NCBI RefSeq assembly: GCF_036884655.1 | Contig: NC_088345.1 | Coordinates: 35,481,001 to 35,545,000, forward strand | Length of the DNA: 64,000 nucleotides | Source: Musa acuminata AAA Group | Taxonomy: Eukaryota; Streptophyta; Magnoliopsida; Zingiberales; Musaceae | Reading direction: 5' to 3' | In this document: positions 9,726-21,200 of the stretch, piece by piece | Layout of the letters: each line of letters starts with the position of its first letter | Numbering within the stretch: the stretch's first letter is position 1 | Program-made: the position numbers and the translations under genes | The notes under the pieces: generated by a model | What the model saw: only the letters and a program-made list of their open reading frames with translations | Database searches by the model: none | What the model was told of the DNA's origin: nothing

Positions 9726-12050
9726 TGTTAGGATCGAGAGCACTAAGAGGGGGGGGGGTGAATTAGTGCAGCGGAAATCTTACAGCGATTAAAAAACCAA
9801 AAGCTGCGTTCGTTCAAAAACTATTATGATGCAAAAGCAAATTCTCAGTTTGTATCTAAATGCAGTTTGCGTCTAAGCGCAGATTGCGTCTAAGCGCAGT
9901 TTTGCGTCTAAGCGCAGTTTACGTCTAAACTCAGATTTACGTCTAAACGCAGATTTACGTCTAAACGCAGATTTACGTCTAAACGTAGATTTACGTCTAA
10001 ACGCTGATTTACGTCTAAACGTAGTTTTACGTCTAAACGCAGATTTACGTCTAAACTCAGATTTACGTCTTAAACTCAGATTTACGTCTAAACGCAGATT
10101 TACGTCTAAACGCAATTTTACGTCTAGACGTAGATTTACGTCTAAACTTTGAAACTTGTTTGTATACTCGCAGAAGGCAGTATGCAGTTGAAATCAAGAC
10201 GTAAACGTGAACTGAGATCTGATGATTGAGCGAGGAAAGCCGATTTACGTCTGAATGCAGTTTTACGTCTAAATGTTGAAACTCGTTCGTAAAATTGTAG
10301 AGGACAGTTTGCAGTTATCAATAGGATCAAAATGTAAGTGTAAACTGCAAAGAAGCTCGTTCGTAAAATCACGGAAGATAGTTCTGCAGAATCAAACGTA
10401 AACGTAAACTGTAATGTATGAAAATACGAATTTACGTCTGAATGCAGATTCGGAAGAACAGCACTTAGAACTTGTTCGTGAAAGCGCAGAGAGCAGTAGT
10501 GATGAAGGAGGTTTGCAGTAATGATAAAGTGCTCGAAAATAAACGCAAACCAGAGATTTAGAGTGGTTCGGTCAGCCTTGACCTACTCCACTTTTGGCTT
10601 CCTCCACCGACGAGGTTGCCGACGTCAACTAGGTGCCTTCCTTCAATGGGCGAAGGCTAACTGCCCTTTTACAGTTTCTCTCCTTTTGACAGGCTTAGGA
10701 GACAACCTTTACAGACCTTTCTCTCCTCACTTTACAATTGAAAACTTGAAGAACAGAAGGAGGAGACTTAAAGGCTTTACAACACTTTTGAGCTTCTTAG
10801 AATCACAGAAAAGATCAAGATTTCGGTGTAGGTCTGTATCTTTTCAGTGCTGAATGGGTGGGGTATTTATAGGCCCCAACCCAATTCAAAATTCGAGCTC
10901 AAAACGATCAAATCGATCAAATCCCAGAATTCTGGGATCAGGCGGTTGCACCTCTTGACTGGAGAGGTGCCACCGCCTGGCAGAGCTCGAAGACTGAGCT
11001 CAGGCGATTGCTCCTCTCTGCCAGAGCTCGAAGACTGAGCTCGATGGTTGCATCACCTGGCAGAGCTCGAAGACTGAGCTCGGTGGTTGCATCACCTGGC
11101 AGAGCTCGAAACTGAGCTCGGTGGTTGCATCACCTGACAGAGCTCGAAACTGAGCTCAGGCTGATGCACCTCTCTGCCAGAGCTCGAAGACTGAGCTTGG
11201 TGATTGCATCACCTGGCAGAGCTCGAGACTGAGCTCAGGCTGATGCACCTCTCTGCTAGAGCTCGAAGACTGAGCTCGGTGGTTGCATCGCCTGGCAGAG
11301 CTCGAAACTTGAGCTCTGGCGGTGCTACCTCTTGACAGAGGAGGTTGCACCGCCCAGTCTAGCTCGAAGACTGAGCTCTGGGCGGTAGCACCTCTTGGCT
11401 GGGGCGGTTGCACCTCCCAGCCTCGCAGCCCTGGCGGTTGCACCTCCTGGCTGGGGCGGTTGCACCTCCCAACCTTACAGCCCAGGCGGTTGCACCTCCT
11501 GGCTGGGGCGGTTGCACCTCCTGGTGCAATCAGGGTCCGAATGGTTCACTCCATTCGGCCCAATTTGAATCTTTTCAGGGGCCCAATTGCCCCAAGATTA
11601 AGCTAATGGGTTCACCTCCCATTTTCATGCTTAATCATCATGCTAACTACGATTAACTCTAAGACAACTTCTGCAGCTTTGCTCCGATGCGTCAATCGCT
11701 TCTTCCGGCGAGTTTCCGGCCAACTTCCGTCGATCATCCGATAAACCCTCGGTGATCCTTCTGCGGACATCCGGCATACTCCTGGACTTTGCGACGATCC
11801 ACTTGGCGAGTTCCGACGAGCTTCGCTTGGCAAGCTTCTGGACTTCTCGGATCTGTTCTCGCTGAACCTCCGACGACCGTCCGAACTTCCGTCGAACTCT
11901 CGAACTCCCAACGTGATCATGATCTTGACTCCGGCGCAACACCTGCTGCTTGTCTTACTCTCATCGTAGTTAATCCTGCACACTTATCTCAACACATAGA
12001 TTAGATAATAAATGACAATTGACTTCATCATCAAAATCCGAGATTCAACA
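9726..12050 (-). mobile_element. E1 3' LTR
   Basis: This is the inverted SIRE-A LTR: on the minus strand TGTTGAATCTCGG (12050) to CTCGATCCTAACA (9726). It contains, in minus order, a promoter-side array of GGTGCAACCGCC and GAGCTC-palindrome units (about 11540-10930), a TATA box (TATAAATA, 10871-10864) and the 18-bp array near the LTR end. A purine-rich tract (minus, 12064-12051) precedes it. Confidence 0.95.
9848..10150 (-). repeat. 18-bp tandem array in E1 3' LTR
   Basis: The repeat, on the minus strand, has the form TTTAGACGTAAATCTGCG, with variants ending AACTGCG and GCTTAGACGCAAACTGC near the LTR end. One unit has a single inserted base (at about 10071). Because 18 is a multiple of three the array stays open in several frames; these frames are not genes. 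Confidence 0.95.
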
Positions 12051-12837
12051 ATCTCCCCCTTTTTGATGATGACAATCAATTGATAAAGGAGTTGTCCTTA
12101 ACTCCCCCTATCTATATGCCATAGTTGAGATAAGTCAACCTTGAATTCAAGACCTAAGAATTCAAGTGACGTATTGATAAGTTAGATCAGTTAAACTTAT
12201 CAATGCTCTCATCATGATGCCCATCATGATGTATCTCTTCAAGAATGATGTCAAGGCATGACATACATCATCAAGTTTGTATGATAGTGTTTGTAACTAT
12301 TCATCATGTAATAATATAAAGCTACGAAGGACTTTTTACATGATGCTCACATTTGAGATTTTCTAGCAAGTTTGCATTTTCTTCACAATATCAAGACATG
12401 ATGCAAACTATAGCACATGTTCACATATCTCTTGGTGATGCAAGGATGGCATAACATTGTTTATAGCATCACTCAAGTATTTGCAACTATGACATAGATA
12501 TGATTATGGCAGTTCAGCTATGACATAGTGTTTATCAATACATATGTTTCTCCCCCTTTGTCATCAACAAAAAGGATGATAGCATTATCAAGCATATAAA
12601 GGAAGTCATGACACATATATCTCTTTATTGTTTTTGCTTGACGGAGGAAAGTCATTTTTCAAAGAGTTTTCATAAGAGTGTACAGGAACATCCCATTTTT
12701 AGCATACAAACCGAAAAATGAACTTCTTACATGCATTTGATTAAAAATATTTGTCACATAATTTGCAACATGTTATTTGATCAAGCGTTGTCAAGGCATG
12801 TAATAGTAATAACATCCGAAAAATAATTTTAACTAGT
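12051..12837 (-). other. E1 3' non-coding region with PPT
   Basis: This lies between the RNase H stop and the 3' LTR. The minus strand ends in AAAAAGGGGGAGAT, the PPT, and a second purine motif AGGGGGAG sits about 45 bp upstream. The segment next to the PPT is an imperfect inverted repeat of the LTR start. I see no envelope-like frame, which some Sireviruses carry here. It is nearly the same as 21288-22086 of E2. Confidence 0.85.
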
Positions 12838-14273
12838 TTAAGTATTTGGACAAATCAACATTCCTAATTCTCTTCTTATGTAATCAAATTGTTCTTCACA
12901 TAGGGGTTTTGTGAAGATATCAGCCAGTTGATGTTTGGTATCAATAAACTCTATGGTTACATCATGATTAGAGACATGATCTCGTATAAAGTGATGTCTA
13001 ATATCAATGTGTTTTGTTCTTGAGTGTTGTATAGGATTTTTAGTTAAGCATATTGCACTCGTGTTATCACATTTAATGGGAATATCTTTAAGATTCACTT
13101 TGTAATCTTCTAAAGTGTTTTTCATCCATACAACTTGTGCACAGCATGCACTTGCTGCAATGTATTCAGCTTCGGTTGTTGATAGGGCAACCGAGTTTTG
13201 TTTCTTAGATGACCAGGATACAAGGGCATGTCCTAAAAATTGACATGATCCTGATGTGCTTTTTCTGTCTAGTCTACAGCCAGCGAAGTCCGCATCAGCA
13301 TAAGCTGTTAATTCAAAATTTTCTGATTTTGGGTACCATAATCCTAGATTGGTAGTTCCATTAAGATATCTGAGTATTCTTTTGACTGCTTTGAGATGAG
13401 ATATCTTAGGGTCTGATTGAAATCTAGCACAAAGTCCTACACTGAACATGATGTCTGGTCTGGTGGCAGTGAGGTAAAGTAAACTTCCTATCATACCCCT
13501 ATAGGTTTTTTGATCGAAGCTTTCTCCATTCTCATCAATTTCTAACTTAGTGGAGGTGCTCATAGGAGTGTCAATGGCTTTTGAATTATTCATTTTGAAC
13601 TTCTTTAGCAAACTCACAGCATATTTGGTTTGACTAATAAAGATGCCATTGCTTAGTTGTTTGATTTGTAGGCCTAAGAAGAATGTTAACTCTCCCATTA
13701 GACTCATTTCAAATTCATGACTCATAGTTTTCGCAAAGGATTCACAAAGAGATTCATTTGTAGAACCAAAGATAATATCATCAACATAAATCTGAACAAT
13801 GAGAAAATTATTTTCAAAATTCTTGATAAACAATGTAGTATCAACCTTGCCTTTTATGAAATTATTTTCAATGAGAAAAGAGCTAAGTCTCTCATACCAA
13901 GCCCTTGGGGCTTGTTTTAAACCATAGAGAGCTTTAGTTAATCTAAACACATGATTAGGGTAGCCATTATTTTCAAATCCAGGAGGTTGTTCAACATAAA
14001 CTTCTTCGGAAATGAAACCATTTAGAAAAGCGCTTTTAACATCCATTTGAAATAACTTAAAATTATTGCAACTAGCGTAGGCAAGGAGCATCCTTATGGC
14101 TTCCAATCGAGCCACAGGTGCGAAGGTTTCTTCGTAATCGATACCTTCTTCTTGGTTGAAACCTTTGGCCACTAATCTAGCCTTGTTTCTAACCACGATA
14201 CCATTTTCATCTTGCTTGTTTCTAAAGACCCATTTAGTACCAATTACTAAATGGTCATTTGGCCTAGGAACAA
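12838..14273 (-). pseudogene. E1 pol, RT and RNase H part (severed by E2)
   Basis: The minus strand encodes the C-terminal half of copia Pol. The RT starts at [16 protein letters not shown] and includes [12 protein letters not shown] and the catalytic YVDDIIFGS. RNase H follows with [28 protein letters not shown] and the terminal [14 protein letters not shown], and the frame ends at NT near 12838. The open frame itself is intact; it is separated from the protease-integrase part (24379-25988) by the 10.1 kb E2 insertion. Residues upstream of the RT in the extended frame come from E2's LTR. Confidence 0.93.
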
Positions 14274-14799
14274 GCGTCTGTTGAATCTCGGATTTTGATG
14301 ATGAAGTCAATTGTCATTTGTTATCTAATCTATGTGTTGAGATAAGTGTGCAGGATTAACTACGATAAGAGTAAGACAAGCAGCAGGTGTTGCGCCGGAG
14401 TCAAGATCATGATCACGTTGGGAGTTCGAGAGTTCGACGGAAGTTCGGACGGTCGTCGGAGGTTCAGCGAGAACAGATCCGAGAAGTCCAGAAGCTTGCC
14501 AAGCGAAGCTCGTCGGAACTCGCCAAGTGGATCGTCGCAAAGTCCAGGAGTATGCCGGATGTCCGCAGAAGGATCACCGAGGGTTATCGGTTGATCGACG
14601 GAAGTTGGCAGGAAACTCGCCGGAAGAAGCGATTGACACATCGGAGCAAAGCTGCAGAAGTTGTCTTAGAGTTAATCGTAGTTAGCATGATGATTAAGCA
14701 TGAAAATGGGAGGTGATCCCATTAGCTTAATCTTGGGGCAATTGGGCCCCTGAAAAGATTCAAAGTGGGCCGAATGGAGTGAACCATTCGGACCCTGAT

Positions 14800-15410
14800 T
14801 GCACCAGGAGGTGCAATCGCCCCAGCCAGGAGGTGCAACCGCCTGGGCTGTGGGGTTGGGAGGTGCAACCGCCCCAGCCAGGAGGTGCAACCGCCAGGGC
14901 TGCGAGGCTGGGAGGTGCAACCGCCCCAGCCGAGAGGTGCAACCGCCCAGAGCTCAGTCTTCGAGCTAGACTGGGCGGTGCAACCTCCTCTGCCAAGAGG
15001 TAGCACCGCCAGAGCTCAAGTTTCGAGCTCTGCCAGGCGATGCAACCACCGAGCTCAGTCTTCGAGCTCTGGCAGAGAGGTGCATCAGCCTGAGCTCAGT
15101 CTCGAGCTCTGCCAGGTGATGAAATCACCGAGCTCAGTCTTCGAGCTCTGGCAGAGAGGTGGATCAGCCTGAGCTCAGCTTGGAGCTCTGCCAGGTGATG
15201 CAACCACCGAGCTCAGTTTCGAGCTCTGCCAGGTGATGCAATCACCAAGCTCAGTCTTCGAGCTCTGCCAGGTGATGCAACCATCGAGCTTAGTCTTCGA
15301 GCTCTGGCAGAGAGAAGCAATCGGCAGAGCTCAGTCTTCGAGCTCTGCCAGGCGGTGCCACCTCTCCAGTCGAGAGGTGCAACCGCCTGATCCCAGAATT
15401 CTGGGATTTG
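14800..15410 (+). repeat. LTR promoter module: GGTGCAACCGCC and GAGCTC palindrome repeats
   Basis: Two repeat types follow each other upstream of the TATA box. First, five or so units of GGAGGTGCAACCGCC alternate with CCCAGCCA. Then about ten units have the near-palindrome GAGCTCAGTCTTCGAGCTC separated by TGCCAGGTGATGCAACCACC or TGGCAGAGAGGTGCATCAGC. Corresponding modules occur in every SIRE-A, -B and -C LTR here. Its place directly upstream of the TATA suggests an upstream promoter region; that role is inference. Confidence 0.85.
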
Positions 15411-15456
15411 ATCGATTTGATCGTTTTGAGCTCGAATTTTGAATTGGGTTGGGGCC

Positions 15457-15464
15457 TATAAATA
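15457..15464 (+). promoter_or_regulatory. TATA box of E2 5' LTR
   Basis: TATAAATA lies in GGGGCCTATAAATACCCCAC, a context repeated in the other LTRs (for example 23265, 36816, 54713, 63848 and, inverted, 10864, 28759 and 39961). It is the likely start of LTR transcription, giving an RNA leader of roughly 1.1 kb before the LTR end. Confidence 0.8.
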
Positions 15465-16183
15465 CCCCACCCATTCAGCACTGAAAAGATACAGACCTAC
15501 ACCGAAATCTTGATCTTTTCTGTGATTCTAAGAGCTCAAAAGTGTTGTAAAGCCTTTAAGTCTCCTCCTTCTGTTCTTCAAGTTTTCAATTGTAAAGTGA
15601 GGAGAGAAAGGTCTGTAAAGGTTGTCTCCTAAGCCTGTCAAAAGGAGAGAAACTGTAAGAGGGAAGTTTGGCCTTCGCCCATTGAAGGAAGGCACCTAGT
15701 TGACGTCGGCAACCTCATCGGTGGAGGAAGCCAAAAGTGGAGTAGGTCAAGGCTGACCGAACCACTCTAAATCTCTGGTTTGCGTTTATTTTCGAGCACT
15801 TTATCATTACTGCAAACCTCCCTCATCACTACTGCTCTCTGCGCTTTCACGAACAAGTTCTAAGTGCTGTTCTTCCAAATCTGCATTCAGACGTAAATTC
15901 GTATTTTCATACATTACAGTTTACGTTTACGTTTGATTCTGCAGAACTGTTTTCCGTGCTTTTACGAACGAGTTTCTTTGCAGTTTACGCTTACATTTTA
16001 ATCCTATTAATAACTGCAATCTGTCCTCTACGATTTTACGAACGAGTTTCAACATTTAGACGTAAAACTGCATTCAGACGTAAATTGGCTTTCCTCGCTC
16101 AATCATCAGATTTCAGTTCACGTTTACGTCTTGATTTCAACTGCATACTGCCTTCTGCGAGTATACAAACGAGTTTCAAAGTT

Positions 16184-16475
16184 TAGACGTAAATCTGCGT
16201 CTAGACGTAAAACTGCGTTTAGATGTAAATCTGCGTTTAGACGTAAAACTGCGTTTAGACGTAAAATTGCGTTTAGACGTAAATCTGCGTTTAGACGTAA
16301 AACTGCGTTTAGACGTAAATCTGCGTTTATACGTAAATCTGCGTTTAGACGTAAATCTGCATTTAGACGTAAATCTGAGTTTAGACGCAAAACTGCGCTT
16401 AGACGCAAAACTGCGCTTAGACGCAAAACTGCGCTTAAACGCAATCTGCGCTTAGACGCAAACTGCACTTAGATA
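16184..16475 (+). repeat. 18-bp tandem array in E2 5' LTR, about 15 units
   Basis: Units of TTTAGACGTAAATCTGCG and the AACTGCG variant run head to tail, grading into GCTTAGACGCAAAACTGC at the 3' side. E2's 3' LTR has about 13 units (23992-24243), two fewer. The array lies downstream of the TATA box and so would be in the element's RNA. Confidence 0.95.
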
Positions 16476-16604
16476 CAAACTAAGAATTTTAGTTTTGCAT
16501 CATAATAGTTTTTGAACGAACGCAGCTTTTGGTTTTTAAATTATTGTAAGATTTCCGCTGCACTAATTCACCCCCCCCCTCTTAGTGCTCTCGATCCTAA
16601 CAAT

Positions 16605-16616
16605 TGGTATCAGAGC
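16605..16616 (+). promoter_or_regulatory. E2 primer-binding site
   Basis: TGGTATCAGAGC, complementary to the 3' end of initiator-Met tRNA, begins two bases after the LTR. Only 36 bp separate it from the gag ATG, a very short internal leader. Confidence 0.95.
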
Positions 16617-16652
16617 AAGGTTAACTCTCTAAAGGATTAAAACCCAAGAGAG

Positions 16653-18236
16653 ATGGCATACGCCGGAAACCAAGAGGGGCATTCGATTACACGTCCACCC
16701 ATGTTCAGTGGAACGGACTACACTTACTGGAAGACCCGAATGAGGATCTTTCTGATTTCTATGGATTTTGAACTATGGAACCTTGTTGAAAACGGTTTTT
16801 CAAAGTCTTCTCTTCCAATGATCGATTGGAATGAGTTGGAAAAGAAGGCTTTCGCTCTTAATGCAAAGGCTATGAATGCCTTATTTTGCGCACTTGATAA
16901 AAACGAGTTTAATCGTGTTTCAACTTGCGAAACTGCTTTTGATATTTGGCACACACTTGAAGTGACCCACGAGGGCACAAGTAGAGTGAAAGAGTCAAAA
17001 ATCAATCTGTTGCTGCATTCTTTTGAACTTTTCCGAATGAAACCGAGTGAAACCATTAGCGACATGTTTACCCGTTTCACGGATGTCGTCAACGGTCTAA
17101 AAGGACTCGGAAAGAGCTTTTCGGATTTTGAGCTTGTTAACAAGATACTAAGATCCCTTCCTAAAAGTTGGGATCCTAAAGTCACTGCTATTCAAGAGGC
17201 AAAAGATCTGCGAAATTTCCCTCTTGAAGAACTAATCGGGTCATTAGTGACCTACGAAATGACCTGCAAAGCTCATGAAGAGCAAGAAGACATCCTTCCG
17301 AAGAACAGGAAGGATATGGCACTTAAAACTTCTGAATGCCACTTGAGAGAAAACTCAAGTGATGAGGATTGTGACGATGACTTGGCACTTTTGACAAGAA
17401 AGTTTAAGAAATTCTTCAAAAGAAACAAGTTTAAAAACGATGTGAAAAATAAACTTGAACCCAAGAAGGACCAAGTAATCTGCTACGAATGTAAAAAGCC
17501 GGGACACTACAAGAGTGATTGTCCCCAAGTCAAGAAAAGAACAACAAAGAAGAAGGCGCTCCAAGCAACATGGGATGATTCGAGCGCATCTGAGGAAGAA
17601 GAGTCCAACACCGAGCAAGTTGCTCATTACGCATTTATGGCCATCGAAGAGGAGGTAACGGATTTATTAGATGCTGATTTATCTTTCGATGAATTATTAA
17701 ATGCCTTCCATGATTTATTTGATGAATGCAAAGTTATAAATAGAAAATACAAGTTGCTAAAAAAGGTACATGATAATCTTACTTGTGAGTTTGATAAGTT
17801 AAAAGTCGAACATCATGGTAGTTTAAATTCATGTATCAAATATCATGATTTAGAAACTATACAAAAAGAAAACTTGCTACTTAAGGACACCTTGAAGAAA
17901 TTCGAGGTTGGTAGCAAGTCATTAAACATGATCCTTACAAACAAGGGTCATGCTCCCAAAAGAAGTGGGATTGGATTTGTGAGGAGTCCTCACCGAAATC
18001 CAACTACCTTTGTAAAAGGCCCCATCTTACATGTTCAAAACCAAACCAAGTGCAACTTTTGTTGCAAATCTGGACACAAGACACATTGTTGTCCATTCAA
18101 GAAAATAAGTCCAAACAAATTAATTTGGGTTCCTAAAGGAACCATGATAAACTCTATGCAACATGATAGAAAATGTAGATCTATTTATGAGGCACCCAAA
18201 AGCAAATGGGTACCTAAACATCATCCTTTCTTGTAG
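16653..18236 (+). CDS. gag: E2 Gag (nucleocapsid/capsid protein)
   Basis: This is a 527-residue Gag, starting at the first ATG after the PBS (AGAGATGGCATACG). It would package the element RNA in a cytoplasmic virus-like particle. The N-terminal part (FSGTDYTYWKTRMRIFLIS, then the LLLHSFELFRMKPSETI region and LRSLPKSWDPK) is the typical copia capsid fold. A CCHC zinc knuckle (CYECKKPGHYKSDC) lies at about residues 277-290, then an acidic stretch, a predicted helical region, and a second knuckle (CNFCCKSGHKTHCC, C-X2-C-X4-H-X4-C) at about 467-480. The frame ends at TAG (18234-18236), yet pol continues in the same frame. Two knuckles and long length fit Sireviruses. Confidence 0.93.
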   Translation: MAYAGNQEGHSITRPPMFSGTDYTYWKTRMRIFLISMDFELWNLVENGFSKSSLPMIDWNELEKKAFALNAKAMNALFCALDKNEFNRVSTCETAFDIWHTLEVTHEGTSRVKESKINLLLHSFELFRMKPSETISDMFTRFTDVVNGLKGLGKSFSDFELVNKILRSLPKSWDPKVTAIQEAKDLRNFPLEELIGSLVTYEMTCKAHEEQEDILPKNRKDMALKTSECHLRENSSDEDCDDDLALLTRKFKKFFKRNKFKNDVKNKLEPKKDQVICYECKKPGHYKSDCPQVKKRTTKKKALQATWDDSSASEEEESNTEQVAHYAFMAIEEEVTDLLDADLSFDELLNAFHDLFDECKVINRKYKLLKKVHDNLTCEFDKLKVEHHGSLNSCIKYHDLETIQKENLLLKDTLKKFEVGSKSLNMILTNKGHAPKRSGIGFVRSPHRNPTTFVKGPILHVQNQTKCNFCCKSGHKTHCCPFKKISPNKLIWVPKGTMINSMQHDRKCRSIYEAPKSKWVPKHHPFL

Positions 18237-21200
18237 AAAACTAAACAATCGCAAGCTAGGAGCAAGAAATGGTACCTTGATAGTGGATGCTCAAGGCATA
18301 TGACCGGAGATCCATCTCAATTCTCTAAGCTCTCTAGCATAGACGAAGGATATGTCACCTTCGGAGACAACAACAAGGGTAAAATCATTGGCAAAGGAAC
18401 CATAGGTAACAAATCCAACCTCTCTATTGAAGATGTTTTACTAGTTGATGGTTTAAAACATAACCTCTTGAGCATTAGTCAATTATGTGATAAAGGATAT
18501 ATTATAAGATTTGAATCTAATGCCTGCATCATTGAAAAACCACACAAAAATATATCTATGATTGCATTAAAACAAAACAACGTATACACTATTGACATCA
18601 ATGACTTATGTGATGAAATGTGCTTTGCCGTTATGAATGAGGATGCTTGGCTATGGCATAGAAGATTAGGTCATGCTAGCATGAAACTAATCAATCAAGT
18701 ATCATCTAGAGAACTTGTAAGAGGAATTCCTCATATCAAGTTCATCAAAGATAATGTATGTGATGCTTGCCAATTAGGTAAGCAAATTAGGGGTAGCTTC
18801 AAAGCTAAGAATCAAATAAGCACCTCTAGGCCCTTACAATTGATCCATATGGACTTGTTCGGACCAATCTCTACATCGAGTCTAGGAGGTAGCAAATACG
18901 CCTTTGTCATTATTGATGACTACAGCAGATATACATGGACCTACTTCTTAAAACAAAAAAATGAATGCTTTAGACATTTTACCAAGTTTTGTAAACTTGT
19001 TCAAAATGAGAAGGAATCTATGATTTCGTCAATTAGAAGTGATCACGGTGGAGAATTTCAAAACCATGACTTCCAAGAATTCTGTGAACTCAACGGATAC
19101 AACCATAACTTCTCTACTCCAAGAAATCCTCAACAAAATGGGGTAGTAGAAAGAAAAAATCGAAATTTACAAGAAATGGCAAGAACCATGTTGAATGAAC
19201 ATAGCCTACCCAAATATTTTTGGGCTGAAGCTGTAAACACTGCATGCTATATTTTAAATAGAGTCCTAGTAAGACCCTTACTCACCAAAACTCCTTATGA
19301 GTTATGGAATAACAAAAAACCCAATGTCTCATATTTTAAAGTCTTTGGGTGTAAGTGTTTTATCTTGAATGAAAAGGATAACTTAGGAAAATTCGATGCT
19401 AAATCTGATGAAGGAATCTTTCTTGGTTATTCTTCGGTTTCTAAAGCTTTTCGCATCTTCAATAAAAGAACCTTAATTATTGAAGAATCCATCCATGTTG
19501 TTTTCAATGAGATTTCAGAAATTAAGAAAAATGATCTTGATGATGATGTTAATTTTGATTCCTTGAATTTAAACGAAACCCCGTCTCCAACCAGCAACTT
19601 GGTTGCATCCACTTCCAAAACATCCTTACCCAAGGATTGGAAGTATATAGATGCTCATCCTAAGGAGCTAATCCTAGGAGACACATCAAAGGGGGTTCAA
19701 ACACGATCTTCTTTTAAAAACTTTTGTGCCAACGCCGCTTTTCTCTCCCAAATTGAACCCAAATGTGTTGATGAAGCCATGAAAGATGATTCATGGATTA
19801 TCGCAATGCAAGATGAATTAAATCAATTTGAGAGAAATAAGGTGTGGACGCTTGTTCCTAGGCCAAATGACCATTTAGTAATTGGTACTAAATGGGTTTT
19901 TAGAAACAAGCAAGATGAAAATGGTATCGTGGTTAGAAACAAGGCTAGATTAGTGGCCAAAGGTTTCAACCAAGAAGAAGGTATCGATTACGAAGAAACC
20001 TTCGCACCTGTGGCTCGATTGGAAGCCATAAGGATGCTCCTTGCCTACGCTAGTTGCAATAATTTTAAGTTATTTCAAATGGATGTTAAAAGCGCTTTTC
20101 TAAATGGTTTCATTTCCGAAGAAATTTATGTTGAACAACCTCCTGGATTTGAAAATAATGGCTACCCTAATCATGTGTTTAGATTAACTAAAGCTCTCTA
20201 TGGTTTAAAACAAGCCCCAAGGGCTTGGTACGAGAGACTTAGCTCTTTTCTCATTGAAAATAATTTCATAAAAGGCAAGGTTGATACTACATTGTTTATC
20301 AAGAATTTTGAAAATGATTTTCTCATTGTTCAGATTTATGTTGATGATATTATCTTTGGTTCTACAAATGAATCTCTTTGTGAATCCTTTGCGAAAACTA
20401 TGAGTCATGAATTCGAAATGAGTCTAATGGGAGAGTTAACATTCTTCTTAGGCCTACAAATCAAACAACTAAGCAATGACATATTTATTAGTCAAACCAA
20501 ATATGCTGTGAGTTTGCTAAAGAAGTTCAAAATGAATAATTCAAAAGCCATTGACACTCCTATGAGCACCTCCACTAAGTTAGAAATTGATGAGAATGGA
20601 GAAAGCTTCGATCAAAAAACCTATAGGGGTATGATAGGAAGTTTACTTTACTTTACTGCCACCAGACCAGACATCATGTTCAGTGTAGGACTTTGTGCTA
20701 GATTTCAATCAGACCCTAAGATATCTCATCTCAAAGCAGTCAAAAGAATACTCAGATATCTTAATGGAACTACCAATCTAGGATTATGGTACCCAAAATC
20801 AGAAAATTTTGAATTAACAGCCTATGCTGATGCGGACTTCGCTGGCTGTAAACTAGACAGAAAAAGCACATCAGGATCATGTCAATTTTTAGGACATGCC
20901 CTTGTATCCTGGTCATCTAAGAAACAAAACTCGGTTGCCCTATCAACAACCGAAGCTGAATACATTGCAGCAAGTGCATGCTGTGCACAAGTTGTATGGA
21001 TGAAAAACACTTTAGAAGATTACAAAGTGAATCTTAAAGATATTCCCATTAAATGTGATAACACGAGTGCAATATGCTTAACTAAAAATCCTATACAACA
21101 CTCAAGAACAAAACACATTGATATTAGACATCACTTTATACGAGATCATGTCTCTAATCATGATGTAACCATAGAGTTTATTGATACCAAACATCAACTA

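Larger units (their letters stand above)
14279..16602 (+). mobile_element. E2 5' LTR (2324 bp)
   Basis: It begins TGTTGAATCTCGGATTTTGA and ends CTCGATCCTAACA. The first 500 bp is unique sequence, followed by the 14800-15410 repeat module, TATAAATA at 15457, a transcribed part with the 18-bp array, and a run of nine C before the end. Frames within it are not conserved as genes and repeat in every LTR copy. Confidence 0.95.

Noticed and set aside
14325..15172. Recurring small frames (about 70-120 codons) at the same place in each LTR
   Set aside because: Conserved only because the LTRs are copies; frames exist on both strands of the same DNA and change with the repeat unit number.
16131..16472. 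Frames with repeated RRKSAF or RLNADL hexapeptides in LTRs
   Set aside because: The 18-bp repeat is a multiple of three and stop-free in several frames, so it gives long repeat proteins by chance on both strands.
16184..16475. 18-bp array as a CRISPR or centromeric satellite
   Set aside because: No spacers between units, the unit is too short, and it occurs inside LTRs only. It is a plain tandem repeat.
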